64,000 nucleotides of DNA from assembly GCA_041586155.1 (NCBI GenBank), contig JBFHAT010000003.1:59174-123173 (forward strand). The letters run 5' to 3'. Shown here piece by piece: positions 33,751 to 42,568 of the stretch (position 1 is the stretch's first letter; the number at the start of each line of letters is the position of its first letter). The translations under genes were made by a program, and so were the position numbers. The stretch comes from JBFGJH01 sp041586155 (GTDB lineage: Bacteria > Actinomycetota > Acidimicrobiia > Spongiisociales > JAENVV01). Under the pieces are notes generated by a model that saw only the letters and a list, made by a program, of their open reading frames with translations, was not told the DNA's origin and searched no databases.

Positions 33751-35097
33751 GTGCTCGACTCGATCTTCAAGGCTTACGACATCCGCGGCCGTACCGACAC
33801 GGGCGAGCTCACGGAGGAGACTGCCCACCGGATCGGTGCGGCGTTCGCCGAGTATGTGGGCGAGCCGAGGATTGCCCTCGGGCGCGACTGCCGGGACTCA
33901 TCTCCCGGGCTGGCGCGAGCATTCATCGATGGTGTGACCGGACAGGGGATCGACGTGCTCGATTTGGGCGAGGTCGCCACGGATCTGGTCTATTTCGTAT
34001 CGGGATGGAGGCGCATGCCGGGGGCGATGATCACCGCCTCGCACAACCCCCCGACCTATAACGGGATCAAACTGTGCAAGAGCGGGGCTCGGCCCATCGG
34101 CGTCGAATCGGGCCTGGTCGAGATCAAGCAACTCACTGCCGAGCCTCCCGAACCGGCGGCAACCCGTGGTTCATTCACCGAGGAAGACGTCGTCGACGCC
34201 TATGTGAATCACCTCCTCGGCATCGTCGATCCGGAGGCCATCGCGCCGCTACGGGTTGCGGTCGACGGTGGCAATGGGATGGCGGGCGTCGTCCTGCCGA
34301 CCGTATTCGACCGGATCCCGGCAGAGATGCTCGGTCTCTACATCGAGCCCGACGGCACGTTCCCCAACCACCCGGCCAACCCGATCGACCCGGCCAATCT
34401 CGTCGACCTGATCGAGTTGGTCCAACGAGAACTCCCCGATCTGGGCGTGGCATTCGATGGGGACGCCGACCGGGCGTTCTTCGTCGACGACCAGGGAGTG
34501 CCGTTGTCCGGATCGACCACCACATCGCTGATCGCGCGATGGTTCTTGGCACGCGAGCCGGGGGCGGTCGTTGTCCACAACCTGATCACGTCACGGGCCG
34601 TCCCGGAGATCGTCGAAGCGCACGGTGGCACACCGGTGCGCACCAAGGTCGGTCACTCGTACATCAAGGCGATCATGGCGGACACCGACGCCATCTTCGG
34701 TGGCGAGCATTCCGGCCACTACTACTTCCGTGACAACTTCCGGGCCGACAGCGGGATGTTGGCCATGCTCGTACTCCTGCAGGTGCTGTCCGAAGACGGG
34801 CGTCGCCTGTCCGAGCTTCGTCGGGACGTGGAGCCCTATGTGGCGTCCGGAGAGATCAACGTGGAGATCGCCGACAAGGACGGAGCGGTGGCCCGCCTCA
34901 AAGAGTCGTTCGATGCCGATTCGGTCGACGAGCTGGACGGCCTCACCCTGCAGTGGGACGATCGATGGTTCAACGTGCGAGCGTCCAACACCGAGCCGGT
35001 GCTCAGGGTCAACGTCGAGGCGTCCGACGAGGCCGGCTTGTCACAACTCACCGAAGCAGTGCTGGAGGTGATCGGGGGTCGTCGTGCCGATCATTGA
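33751..35097 (+). CDS. manB: Phosphomannomutase/phosphoglucomutase
   Basis: Interconverts hexose 6- and 1-phosphates. 448 residues: KAYDIRGR near the start, the phosphoserine loop TASHNPPTYNGIK, the metal loop DGDADRAFF, the GGEHSGHYYF sugar loop and the RASNTEPVLRVNVEA phosphate loop. GTG at 33751 follows GAGGAGG. It provides mannose 1-phosphate for GDP-mannose, fitting the neighbouring isomerase and glycosyltransferase genes. A TACAAT box lies at 33728-33733. Confidence 0.95.
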   Translation: MLDSIFKAYDIRGRTDTGELTEETAHRIGAAFAEYVGEPRIALGRDCRDSSPGLARAFIDGVTGQGIDVLDLGEVATDLVYFVSGWRRMPGAMITASHNPPTYNGIKLCKSGARPIGVESGLVEIKQLTAEPPEPAATRGSFTEEDVVDAYVNHLLGIVDPEAIAPLRVAVDGGNGMAGVVLPTVFDRIPAEMLGLYIEPDGTFPNHPANPIDPANLVDLIELVQRELPDLGVAFDGDADRAFFVDDQGVPLSGSTTTSLIARWFLAREPGAVVVHNLITSRAVPEIVEAHGGTPVRTKVGHSYIKAIMADTDAIFGGEHSGHYYFRDNFRADSGMLAMLVLLQVLSEDGRRLSELRRDVEPYVASGEINVEIADKDGAVARLKESFDADSVDELDGLTLQWDDRWFNVRASNTEPVLRVNVEASDEAGLSQLTEAVLEVIGGRRADH

Positions 35098-35242
35098 GCC
35101 TCTGTTGTTGGAGATCCTCGTCTGCCCTCGATGCCACGGCGAGCTGCGGGTCGATGAGCCCGGATCTGCGCTGGTGTGCGACACCGACGAACTGCGGTTT
35201 CCTGTAGAGGACGGGATCCCACACATGATCATCGATGAGTGA
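35084..35242 (+). CDS. Trm112-like zinc protein (52 residues)
   Basis: Starts GTG at 35084, overlapping the end of manB by 14 bases, and overlaps the next gene by 8 bases. The sequence LEILVCPRCHGELRVDEPG with LVCDTDELRFPVEDGIP is the Trm112 zinc-ribbon pattern (CxxC then a third Cys). Such small proteins activate methyltransferases in eukaryotes and archaea; their bacterial role is unclear. The same small gene sits in this position in other actinobacteria. Confidence 0.85.
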   Translation: MPIIEPLLLEILVCPRCHGELRVDEPGSALVCDTDELRFPVEDGIPHMIIDE

Positions 35243-36200
35243 GGATGGGTCGGCGGCGCTGGTCGATCTGCTCCCCAACCAGCTTCGTTGGTCGACGGGC
35301 GTCACGTTGCCCGAGGTCGGCGCCGGTCGGGTTCTCGTATGCGGAATGGGCGGGTCTGCGATCGCCGCCGATTACGTCCAGCGGCTAGCGGCCGAATACG
35401 GCCAGGAGGTCGCGGTGCATCGCGACTACGGCGTTCCGCCCTGGGCGCATCGGGAGCGACCGCTGATCGTGGTGTCTTCGTACTCCGGCGACACCGAGGA
35501 AGCGATTTCGGCCTATCACGCTGCTGCCGAGTCGGGTCTGGCGCGTATCGTGATCACCACCGGTGGCGAGCTGGGGCGACTGGCCGAGCAGGACGAGGTT
35601 GCCCTCGTAGGTCTCGAACCTGGCTTCCAGCCGAGGGCCGCGTTCGGGATGGCATTCGGCGTCTTGGCGCGTCTCACATCGAACGTGGGTGCCATGCCTG
35701 ACCCCACTGATCAGATTCGCGCCGCAGCCGACCGCGTCGACGACGCGTTGGCCGGGCCGGATCCCGCCATCAGGAAGGTACGCGACCATGTGGGGTCGTC
35801 GCCGGTGGCGATCTACGCGGCCGAGCCTCTCGGAGCGGTGGCATACCGGTGGAAGACCCAATTCAACGAGAACGCCAACCGACACGCCAGCTGGGGGGTG
35901 ATGCCCGAGATCGCCCACAACGAGCTGGTTCCGTTGAGCGAGGCAGCGTGGGGTGCCCCGATTCTGCTGCGAGACGAGGCTGAACCGGCTGCGATCAGAG
36001 CTCGCCTCGACTTGCTCCGCACGATGGTCACCGACATGCTCATTGTTCGAGCCACAGGAGCGAGCCGGTTGGAACGGATGCTGTATTTGACGGCTATCGG
36101 CGATGCCGCCACTGTGGCCGTCGCCGAACAAGCGGGGGTCGATGCAATCGCAGTCGATGCCCTCGATCACTTCAAGCGAGCGTTACACGAGAGGTATTGA
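35235..36200 (+). CDS. SIS-domain sugar isomerase (phosphoglucose/phosphomannose isomerase type)
   Basis: 321 residues with two sugar-isomerase (SIS) folds: CGMGGSAIAAD, SSYSGDTEEAI and the C-terminal FNENANRHASW and ALHERY tail. This is the bifunctional phosphoglucose/phosphomannose isomerase type, interconverting fructose 6-phosphate, mannose 6-phosphate and glucose 6-phosphate, which makes mannose 6-phosphate for the adjacent phosphomannomutase. ATG at 35235 overlaps the Trm112-like gene by 8 bases. Confidence 0.88.
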   Translation: MSEDGSAALVDLLPNQLRWSTGVTLPEVGAGRVLVCGMGGSAIAADYVQRLAAEYGQEVAVHRDYGVPPWAHRERPLIVVSSYSGDTEEAISAYHAAAESGLARIVITTGGELGRLAEQDEVALVGLEPGFQPRAAFGMAFGVLARLTSNVGAMPDPTDQIRAAADRVDDALAGPDPAIRKVRDHVGSSPVAIYAAEPLGAVAYRWKTQFNENANRHASWGVMPEIAHNELVPLSEAAWGAPILLRDEAEPAAIRARLDLLRTMVTDMLIVRATGASRLERMLYLTAIGDAATVAVAEQAGVDAIAVDALDHFKRALHERY

Positions 36201-36201
36201 C

Positions 36202-37449
36202 ATGGAATTCGACATCGCCGACCCGGGCCTCGCCGAGGCCGGTGCTCGCCGCATCGAATGGGCGGGACGGCGCATGCCCGCTCTTGCAGTCGTGCGCGAG
36301 CGATTCGTTCGAGACCGCCCTCTCGAGGGCCAAACGATCGCCGCCTGCCTGCACGTCACTGCTGAGACCGCCAACCTGATGTTGGCGCTGCGCGACGGCG
36401 GGGCACGGGCGCTGTTGTGTGCGTCCAACCCACTGTCGACCCAGGACGACGTGGCGGCGGCGCTGGTCGGCGAAGGCATTCCCGTGTTCGCCATCCGTGG
36501 CGAGGACGACGAGACCTATTACCGGCACATACACGCCGTTCTGGACGCAAAGCCCGACGTCACCATGGACGATGGCGCAGACCTTGCAACCGTCCTGCAC
36601 ACCGACCGGACCGAGCTGAGTCCCATCGGGTCCACCGAGGAGACCACCACCGGGGTGATCCGGCTCCGAGCCATGGCCGCCGATGGCACGCTGCGGCTGC
36701 CTGTCGTCGCCGTCAACGACTCGGCGACGAAGCATCTGTTCGACAACCGCTATGGAACCGGCCAGTCGACGATCGACGGCATCCTCAGGGCCACCAACCT
36801 GCTCATCGCCGGATCGAGCGTTGTTGTCTTCGGATACGGTGACTGCGGGCGCGGCGTCGCAGCCCGCGCCGACGGGCTCGGCGGCAAGGTCATCGTCGTC
36901 GAAGTGGATCCGGTCCGAGCGCTCGAAGCGGCCATGGATGGCCACCAGGTGCTCACCGCCGACGACGCCGCCCCCGTCGGCGATGTGTTCGTCACCGTCA
37001 CCGGCAACAAGCACGTACTCCGGCCCCGTCACTTCGAGCGGATGAAGGACGGCGCAGTGCTCGCCAACGCCGGCCACTTCGACATCGAGCTCGACCTGGC
37101 CGGCTTGGCCGATATGGCGTCGGCGCGGCGACCCATACGCGACAACCTCGAGGAGTTCGAGCTGGCTGATGGACGGCGGCTCCTCGTGGCCGCCGAGGGA
37201 CGTCTCGTCAACCTCGGCGCAGCCGAAGGCCATCCGGCCGATGTGATGGACATGAGTTTCTCCAATCAGGCGCTGGCTGCCGAATGGCTCATCGAGCGGG
37301 CAGGGCAAATCGAACCCGGCATCTACACGCTGCCAGAGCAGATCGATGCCGAAGTGGCGACCATCAAGCTGCAGAGCATGGGAGCAGGGTTGGAAACCCT
37401 CACCGATGAACAGCGCAACTACCTCGCCTCGTGGAGCGAAGGCACCTGA
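36202..37449 (+). CDS. ahcY: S-adenosylhomocysteine hydrolase, short archaeal/Thermotoga type
   Basis: Hydrolyses S-adenosylhomocysteine to adenosine and homocysteine with tightly bound NAD. 415 residues: HVTAETANL near the N terminus, NDSATKHLFDNRYGTGQS, the NAD fold GYGDCGRGVA and NAGHFDIELD. It is about 70-80 residues shorter than the long form of most actinobacteria, and ends in NYLASWSEGT rather than the K-P-x-x-Y-R-Y tail of that form. Start ATG at 36202 is chosen because the in-frame extension overlaps the preceding gene by about 100 bases. Confidence 0.92.
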   Translation: MEFDIADPGLAEAGARRIEWAGRRMPALAVVRERFVRDRPLEGQTIAACLHVTAETANLMLALRDGGARALLCASNPLSTQDDVAAALVGEGIPVFAIRGEDDETYYRHIHAVLDAKPDVTMDDGADLATVLHTDRTELSPIGSTEETTTGVIRLRAMAADGTLRLPVVAVNDSATKHLFDNRYGTGQSTIDGILRATNLLIAGSSVVVFGYGDCGRGVAARADGLGGKVIVVEVDPVRALEAAMDGHQVLTADDAAPVGDVFVTVTGNKHVLRPRHFERMKDGAVLANAGHFDIELDLAGLADMASARRPIRDNLEEFELADGRRLLVAAEGRLVNLGAAEGHPADVMDMSFSNQALAAEWLIERAGQIEPGIYTLPEQIDAEVATIKLQSMGAGLETLTDEQRNYLASWSEGT

Positions 37450-37479
37450 TTCGTCGGACCCGGTCGATACGGTGCACCC

Positions 37480-38091
37480 ATGTGGTGTATCGGATGCGGG
37501 CAATCCAAGCGTCTCACCCGTCGGCCTCCCGGGCCACTGTGTGCTGCCTGCCGCCTACGGTTGCAGCCGGCTGACGATCGGGTGATCGATGATCGAGTCG
37601 TGCGATCCGCATTCGAGCATGCGGGGACGGCCCGGGTGCTGGTTCACCGGTTGAAGTACGAAGGCTCGCGTCCGGCTGCGAATGCACTGGCCGCATCGAT
37701 GGCGCTGCGCCTCGACCGGGCGCCGGCCGCACTCGTGCCGGTGCCTCGCGCGCTGTTTCGCAGGTGGCGGTATGCAGTCGATCCGGCCGCGGCGCTCGCC
37801 CGCGGTCTGGCTGCCCTGACCGGCGCTCCCGTGGTCCGTGCCTTGTCGACACCGGTCGCTACTGCCGTCCATGCCGGGGCCGACCGCTCGCGTCGTACGG
37901 GGCACGCATTCGGTCTTGTCATCTTGCCGCCGCCGGGGTCGATCATCGTCGACGACGTCGTGACGACCGGCCGAACGATCCGCGCGGCTGCCGCCGCGAT
38001 CGGCCCGACGGCCGAATCCGCGCTAACGGCGACCAGCGCCCCCGAAGTGACTAGCCTCCTGGGGACCAACCGCGGAGGATCACGTACGTGA
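37480..38091 (+). CDS. comF: ComF family phosphoribosyltransferase-like protein
   Basis: 203 residues with an N-terminal zinc-binding part (CIGCG ... CAACR) and a C-terminal phosphoribosyltransferase fold with VPVPRALFRRWRY and the PRPP loop IIVDDVVTTGRT. ComF proteins support DNA uptake in competent bacteria and DNA repair or stress roles elsewhere; the exact reaction is unknown. ATG at 37480 lies six bases after a TACGGT -10-like box (37468-37473) with no ribosome site, suggesting leaderless translation. Overlaps hpf by 4 bases. Confidence 0.88.
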   Translation: MWCIGCGQSKRLTRRPPGPLCAACRLRLQPADDRVIDDRVVRSAFEHAGTARVLVHRLKYEGSRPAANALAASMALRLDRAPAALVPVPRALFRRWRYAVDPAAALARGLAALTGAPVVRALSTPVATAVHAGADRSRRTGHAFGLVILPPPGSIIVDDVVTTGRTIRAAAAAIGPTAESALTATSAPEVTSLLGTNRGGSRT

Positions 38092-38630
38092 ACGTTCGAG
38101 TGCACACTCGGCATGTCAAGATCAACGACAGCTTTCGAGAGTCGGTCGAGCGCAAGGTGGGAAACGCAGGGCGGTTCTTCGATCACACCTCCCACGCCGA
38201 CGTCGAGATCAGCGAGGAGCGAAACCCCAGGCTCGCACCTGAGCGCTATCGAGTCGAGATCACCTCGGGTGCCGCAGGACACACCGTTCGTGTTGAGTCG
38301 GCAGGGGACACCATGGAGACTGCGCTGGACATGGCGGTCGACAGGTTCGAGCAGCAGTTGAGGAAGCTGAAGGAACGCCTCGTGTCGCGGTCACGCCGGC
38401 GACGCGAGCCGCCGATCGAAGGTGCACCGGCGGTGACCGAGCCCGATGAGCCCTTTGAGATCGTCCGCACAAAACAGTTCGTCATGAAGCCGATGACCGC
38501 CGAGGAAGCGGTGCTCCAGTTGGAGCTCCTCGGACACAACTTCTTCCTGTTCGAGAACGTCGACACCGACTTGACGAGCGTCGTCTACCGCAGACGCGAT
38601 GGCGCTTACGGCCTCATCGAGCCCGCATGA
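38088..38630 (+). CDS. hpf: Ribosome hibernation-promoting factor, long form
   Basis: 180 residues: an S30AE/YfiA N-terminal domain (NVRVHTRHVKINDSF ... to about residue 100) and a C-terminal domain (VRTKQFVMKPMTAEEAVLQLELLGHNFFLF) that joins two ribosomes into inactive 100S particles in stationary phase. GTG at 38088 overlaps the comF stop. Long HPF directly before secA is a conserved actinobacterial order; here three extra genes intervene. Confidence 0.95.
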   Translation: MNVRVHTRHVKINDSFRESVERKVGNAGRFFDHTSHADVEISEERNPRLAPERYRVEITSGAAGHTVRVESAGDTMETALDMAVDRFEQQLRKLKERLVSRSRRRREPPIEGAPAVTEPDEPFEIVRTKQFVMKPMTAEEAVLQLELLGHNFFLFENVDTDLTSVVYRRRDGAYGLIEPA

Positions 38631-39277
38631 CCCGGATCCTCGTGGTCGACGACGCCCTGTTGTTCCAGGCGGGCCTGACGGCGGCGTTGCGGTCCGCCGG
38701 GTTCGATGTCGTGGGCGAGGCGTCCGATGCCATGACCGCCGTGAAGAAGTCCGAGGAGCTGCAACCAGATGTGGTGGTGCTCGACGTCCTCATGCCGGGC
38801 ATGTCCGGACTGGAAGTGGTCGACAAGATCATCGCCGCATCCCCCGAGACAAAGGTGCTCTTGTTGACCGCCTCGGAGTCGGAGGAGGACCTGCTGGCGG
38901 CGATCAAAGCCGGCGCCCGGGGATACATCGTCAAGGATGCGCCTCTCGAGAGTCTCACGGCGGCGATCGGATCGGTGGCGAGCGGAGGCGCCGTCGTGTC
39001 GCCGGCGATGCTGGGCAAGCTGTTCGACACGGTCGGCCAGATGGTTCGGCATCGCGAGTTGATGGGCGTGAGAAAACCGGCGCTGACCGGCCGGGAGCTG
39101 GAAGTGCTCGAGTTCGTCGCGCAGAGCTTGACGAGCCGCGAGATCGGGGAGAGGCTGTTCATCTCCGAGAACACGGTGAAGAACCACATTCGCAACATCC
39201 TCGACAAGCTCGGATTGCACTCACGCAGCGAGGCGGTGATGTACGCGATCCGAGAAGATCTGATCTCACTCGACTGA
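38627..39277 (+). CDS. NarL/LuxR-type response regulator
   Basis: 216 residues: an N-terminal receiver domain with VVDDALLF, phospho-acceptor Asp53 in LDVLMPGMSG and the conserved Lys in YIVKDAP, then a C-terminal LuxR-type helix-turn-helix (LTGRELEVLEFVAQSLTSREIGE, ENTVKNHIRNIL). It binds DNA when phosphorylated. No histidine kinase is next to it; overlaps by 4 bases with hpf and by TGATG with the HEAT-like gene, so it is part of this operon. Confidence 0.92.
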   Translation: MTRILVVDDALLFQAGLTAALRSAGFDVVGEASDAMTAVKKSEELQPDVVVLDVLMPGMSGLEVVDKIIAASPETKVLLLTASESEEDLLAAIKAGARGYIVKDAPLESLTAAIGSVASGGAVVSPAMLGKLFDTVGQMVRHRELMGVRKPALTGRELEVLEFVAQSLTSREIGERLFISENTVKNHIRNILDKLGLHSRSEAVMYAIREDLISLD

Positions 39278-41154
39278 TGACCACCGCCTCAGCCAGCGCC
39301 GCCGTTGTCGAGTCGCTCGGCACGGCTTGGACGGTCTACAGCCTCTACCCCGAGCCCGAGCATCAGCCTGCCTTCCGGCGGGCGGTCGAAGCCCTCAGGG
39401 CGGCTGCGGCCGATCCGGTGCATCTGGAGCTCGACGTGAACGGGTTCATGTCCGGCGGGGAGCTGGTCACCGTCGAACGCGAAGGCGCCGACCGGCTCGC
39501 CAAGCGCTGCTATCTCCACCAGCTCGAGTATCTCAACGTCGTCGCTCCACCCACGGAGAGCGATGTCGCTCGCTTGTTCGCCTCGCTGGCCAAGGAGGAG
39601 ACCGAAGCAATGGCGTCGGGTGGGGTGGAGGCGGCGCTACGCAGGGACGGAGTGAGCAGCTTCACCGTTGTGCAACGGACCCGGCTCGCCACGGGGGCCA
39701 AAGACGAGCCTGTCGACCGTGACCCGACCGTCCAGGAGGTGCTCGATGAGTCCATCGCCCCCGAGGACTTCGCTCGCAGCCTGATGGACGAGGCGGGCAA
39801 CAACCCGGCGCAACTCGCCGAGCTGGTCCTGGACCGATACCACGAGACGGTCGATCGTATCGGCGGGGAGGATGTCGCCGGACGCGAAGGCGTGGTGCAG
39901 GCGTTTGTCGAGGCCTTCTTCTTCTTCGACGAGCCCGGCCAGATCGCGGTGTTTCGGCGCTTTCTGGCGTCCGATCATGCCTTCGATCGCGTCTTCCTCG
40001 ACCAGTTCGCCGGCCACGAGCTGGCCAGGCTGGCGCCTCGTCTCGATTCACAGGGGCTGTCTCTGCTGCTCGACTACGCCAGGGTCGCCACCGACCAGGC
40101 CGACGGTCGACCCCAGGAGCTGTTGGCGATCCTCCGCAATCCCGAAGCGCTGCAATCGATGCGGGAGGTAGCGGCCGCCAAGGTGCAGGAGCGGTTGTCC
40201 AGCATCGACGAGGCGGCTGCGCAGGGGGCTCGGTTCCTCGAGGTGGTGCGCCACTCATTCCCGAGTCCACAGCGCTATTTCTACGACGCGCTCGAGGTGT
40301 TCCGAGGGCTCCTGGCAGTCGAGACACGAGACAAGAGATTCGAGCGACTGATGCGCATTTGGGCCGGCAAGGTGTCCGAAGCAGTGCGACAGCGGCAGTT
40401 CAGACGAGCCGAGCTCTGGCTTCGGGCCGGCACCACCAAGCCGACATTCCCCGACGAGCGCCGCATGGAGGTGGAGGCGGCGCTCGGGTCGATGGCGTCG
40501 CCCGACGTGCTGTCGATCGTTGTCGAAGCCGCCGGAGACGACGACGAGTCGGCCACGAAGATCCTTCAGGCACTGGGACCGAGAGCCGCCCATGCGCTGT
40601 TGGATCTCCTCGCGGAGGAGGAGTCGGCGCCTCGACGGAGGCTCCTCATGCGGGTACTGGCATCGGTTGCCGAGACGAATCCGGCACCCCTCATCGGCAG
40701 GCTGGGAGACGAACGGTGGTATGTCGTCCGCAACGTGCTCTGGGCGCTCCGAGAGGCGGGCGTCGCAGTTCAGCCCGGTGCCGTGTTGCCTGCGCTGAGC
40801 CACGGCGACCATCGGGTGAGAATCGAAGCGCTGCGCGTGCTTGCCTCGGCGGCTCCGCTCGATGCCGTGCCTCACGTCGAGCGAGCCATGTCGGACCAGA
40901 GCCTCGAGGTCCGGTCCGTGGCCCTGGGACTGCTGGGCAGCTCGCCCGACAGCCGGGCGGAATCGGCGCTCGTGGCGGCAGCCAACGATCGTCGGCTGGA
41001 GGTGCAGGAACGGGTCACGGCCATCGGTGCGCTGGGCGACCGCAACACGCCGCCGGCCGAGGCCGCGCTCGGTCAGATGGCTTCGCGCCGGTTCCTCCTG
41101 TCGTCGTCGGCCCGCACCATCCGTGACGCCGCAAGGAAGGCGCTCGGCGCATGA
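39277..41154 (+). CDS. HEAT-repeat-like protein with N-terminal module shared with the next gene
   Basis: 625 residues without membrane segment or known catalytic motif. Residues ~1-125 carry a module (YSLYPEPEHQPAF, then LELDVNGFMSGGELVTVER and VARLFASLAKE) that also opens the HD-GYP protein downstream. The C-terminal half (~450-620) is a chain of alpha-helical HEAT-like repeats (LGDERWYVVRNVLWALREAG; GDHRVRIEALRVLASAAP; DQSLEVRSVALGLLGSSP), a protein-protein interaction scaffold. ATG at 39277 overlaps the regulator stop; the frame stays open further upstream but that would run inside the regulator gene. Function unknown. Confidence 0.85.
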   Translation: MTTASASAAVVESLGTAWTVYSLYPEPEHQPAFRRAVEALRAAAADPVHLELDVNGFMSGGELVTVEREGADRLAKRCYLHQLEYLNVVAPPTESDVARLFASLAKEETEAMASGGVEAALRRDGVSSFTVVQRTRLATGAKDEPVDRDPTVQEVLDESIAPEDFARSLMDEAGNNPAQLAELVLDRYHETVDRIGGEDVAGREGVVQAFVEAFFFFDEPGQIAVFRRFLASDHAFDRVFLDQFAGHELARLAPRLDSQGLSLLLDYARVATDQADGRPQELLAILRNPEALQSMREVAAAKVQERLSSIDEAAAQGARFLEVVRHSFPSPQRYFYDALEVFRGLLAVETRDKRFERLMRIWAGKVSEAVRQRQFRRAELWLRAGTTKPTFPDERRMEVEAALGSMASPDVLSIVVEAAGDDDESATKILQALGPRAAHALLDLLAEEESAPRRRLLMRVLASVAETNPAPLIGRLGDERWYVVRNVLWALREAGVAVQPGAVLPALSHGDHRVRIEALRVLASAAPLDAVPHVERAMSDQSLEVRSVALGLLGSSPDSRAESALVAAANDRRLEVQERVTAIGALGDRNTPPAEAALGQMASRRFLLSSSARTIRDAARKALGA

Positions 41155-42488
41155 CGGCCATGCGTGACTTCTTGAATCTGCTGCGGGCAGCCGCCCGGCA
41201 GGTCTACCTCTATCCCGAGGACCATCCGGCGCTCGTCGAGCTGATCGCCAAGGGCGCTGCCGCCGCCAACGACGTGGCCGGCGATTTCGAGCTGAATATC
41301 ACCCTGATCGGCGATTCGCTCTACCAGGAACGGGAGATCCTCGCCCACACATCTCTCGAGTTCAACGGTCTCCTGCGTGACCTGCAGGCACGCGGGATCG
41401 AATCGATCACGCTCCGGCCACGGGTCAGCGCAGGGGACTTCCGCGACCTGGCCTCGTTCATCGCCAGCCTGACCGGAGACGTTCCGGCGGAAGGCACCAT
41501 TCGCTTGAACGAGCGTCCATACGCCCGGTCCGAACTCGAACAGGGTGAGGGCTTCACCGGACTCCGACGCTCGTATGCCCGCTCCCTCGACGTGTTGCGA
41601 GGCATCTCGCTCGCGTTGGACGCCGGGCAGGAGTTCGACCTGGCAGGCGCCACATGGGTGGTGGAACAACTGGTCGAGCAGACGCTCGCCCAGCCGGCTG
41701 CGTCGGTGCTGCTGTCGACGATGAAGTCGCACGACGAATACACCTTCTACCACTCCGTGAATGTGTGCATCCTCTCGATCGCGCTGGCCCGCCTGGCCGA
41801 ACTGCCCGAGGAAGAGATGAAACTCCTCGCCGTCGGTGCATTGCTGCACGACATCGGCAAGGTTCGGGTCTCGACCTCGACGCTTCAGTTCCCCGGGCGG
41901 CTGGACAAGGAGCAGTGGGCCGAGATCAAGTTGCATCCGCAAGAGGGGGCCGCAGCCATCCTGGCGGCGGCATCCCCGGGCCAGGAGATCGCGGCGGTGG
42001 TGGCGTTCGAGCACCACGCCAGGTACGACGGGCAGGGGTATCCATCGCTCGTCTACTCACGCCCCGCTCATTTCTTCAGCAGACTCGTGTCGACGGCCGA
42101 CACCTACGATGCGCTCACGACGCGTCGCGCCTACCGCCGGGCGGAGACACCGAACCGGGCCCTCCGTGTGCTCCTGCAAGGCTCGGGGACCATGTACGAC
42201 CCGGAGCTCGTCCAGGCATTCATCAGGATGGTGGGTGTGTACCCGGCAGGCTCGTTTTTGGAGCTCGACGCCGGTGAGCTGGCGATGGTGACCGACCACA
42301 GCGGCGAACCCGACGACTTGCCCTCGGCCGTGCTGATCCGAGGATCAGACGGGGTGACGATCGACGAGCCGGTTCCGATTCGGTTGCACGGACGTACGAT
42401 CGTCGATCAGGTCTCGCCAGACCGGGCCGGCATCGAGCCTGCTGCGCTCATCGAGAAACTTGGCCTCCAAGACGACGGGCTCGTCTGA
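41151..42488 (+). CDS. HD-GYP domain protein (cyclic-di-GMP phosphodiesterase type)
   Basis: 445 residues. Residues 1-120 repeat the module seen in the preceding gene (QVYLYPEDHPALVEL, FELNITLIGDSLYQ, DFRDLASFIASLTG). From about 190 on comes an HD-GYP domain: LLHDIGKVRV, HHARYDGQGYPS and STADTYDALTTRRAYR. The HD metal residues and a GYP motif are intact, consistent with hydrolysis of cyclic-di-GMP, although many such proteins degrade other cyclic dinucleotides. ATG overlaps the HEAT-like gene stop. Ends 80 bases before secA. Confidence 0.9.
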   Translation: MTAMRDFLNLLRAAARQVYLYPEDHPALVELIAKGAAAANDVAGDFELNITLIGDSLYQEREILAHTSLEFNGLLRDLQARGIESITLRPRVSAGDFRDLASFIASLTGDVPAEGTIRLNERPYARSELEQGEGFTGLRRSYARSLDVLRGISLALDAGQEFDLAGATWVVEQLVEQTLAQPAASVLLSTMKSHDEYTFYHSVNVCILSIALARLAELPEEEMKLLAVGALLHDIGKVRVSTSTLQFPGRLDKEQWAEIKLHPQEGAAAILAAASPGQEIAAVVAFEHHARYDGQGYPSLVYSRPAHFFSRLVSTADTYDALTTRRAYRRAETPNRALRVLLQGSGTMYDPELVQAFIRMVGVYPAGSFLELDAGELAMVTDHSGEPDDLPSAVLIRGSDGVTIDEPVPIRLHGRTIVDQVSPDRAGIEPAALIEKLGLQDDGLV

Positions 42489-42530
42489 CGGCGGCGTCCT
42501 CGCCCTGCCATCCCACGGCTCGCCAAGGGG

Positions 42531-42559
42531 TTCGGCCAGTGCCACAACCGCTATAGGAT
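42531..42559 (+). promoter_or_regulatory. Possible secA promoter
   Basis: TTCGGC (42531-42536), a 17-base spacer and TAGGAT (42554-42559). The secA ATG is at 42569, nine bases after the -10 box and without a ribosome site, so the mRNA may have almost no leader. Confidence 0.4.
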
Positions 42560-42568
42560 GGTCCCGAA

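Noticed and set aside
38599..39276. Upstream in-frame extension of the HEAT-like protein
   Set aside because: It would run through the whole response regulator gene in another frame; the ATG at 39277 at the regulator stop is the sensible start.
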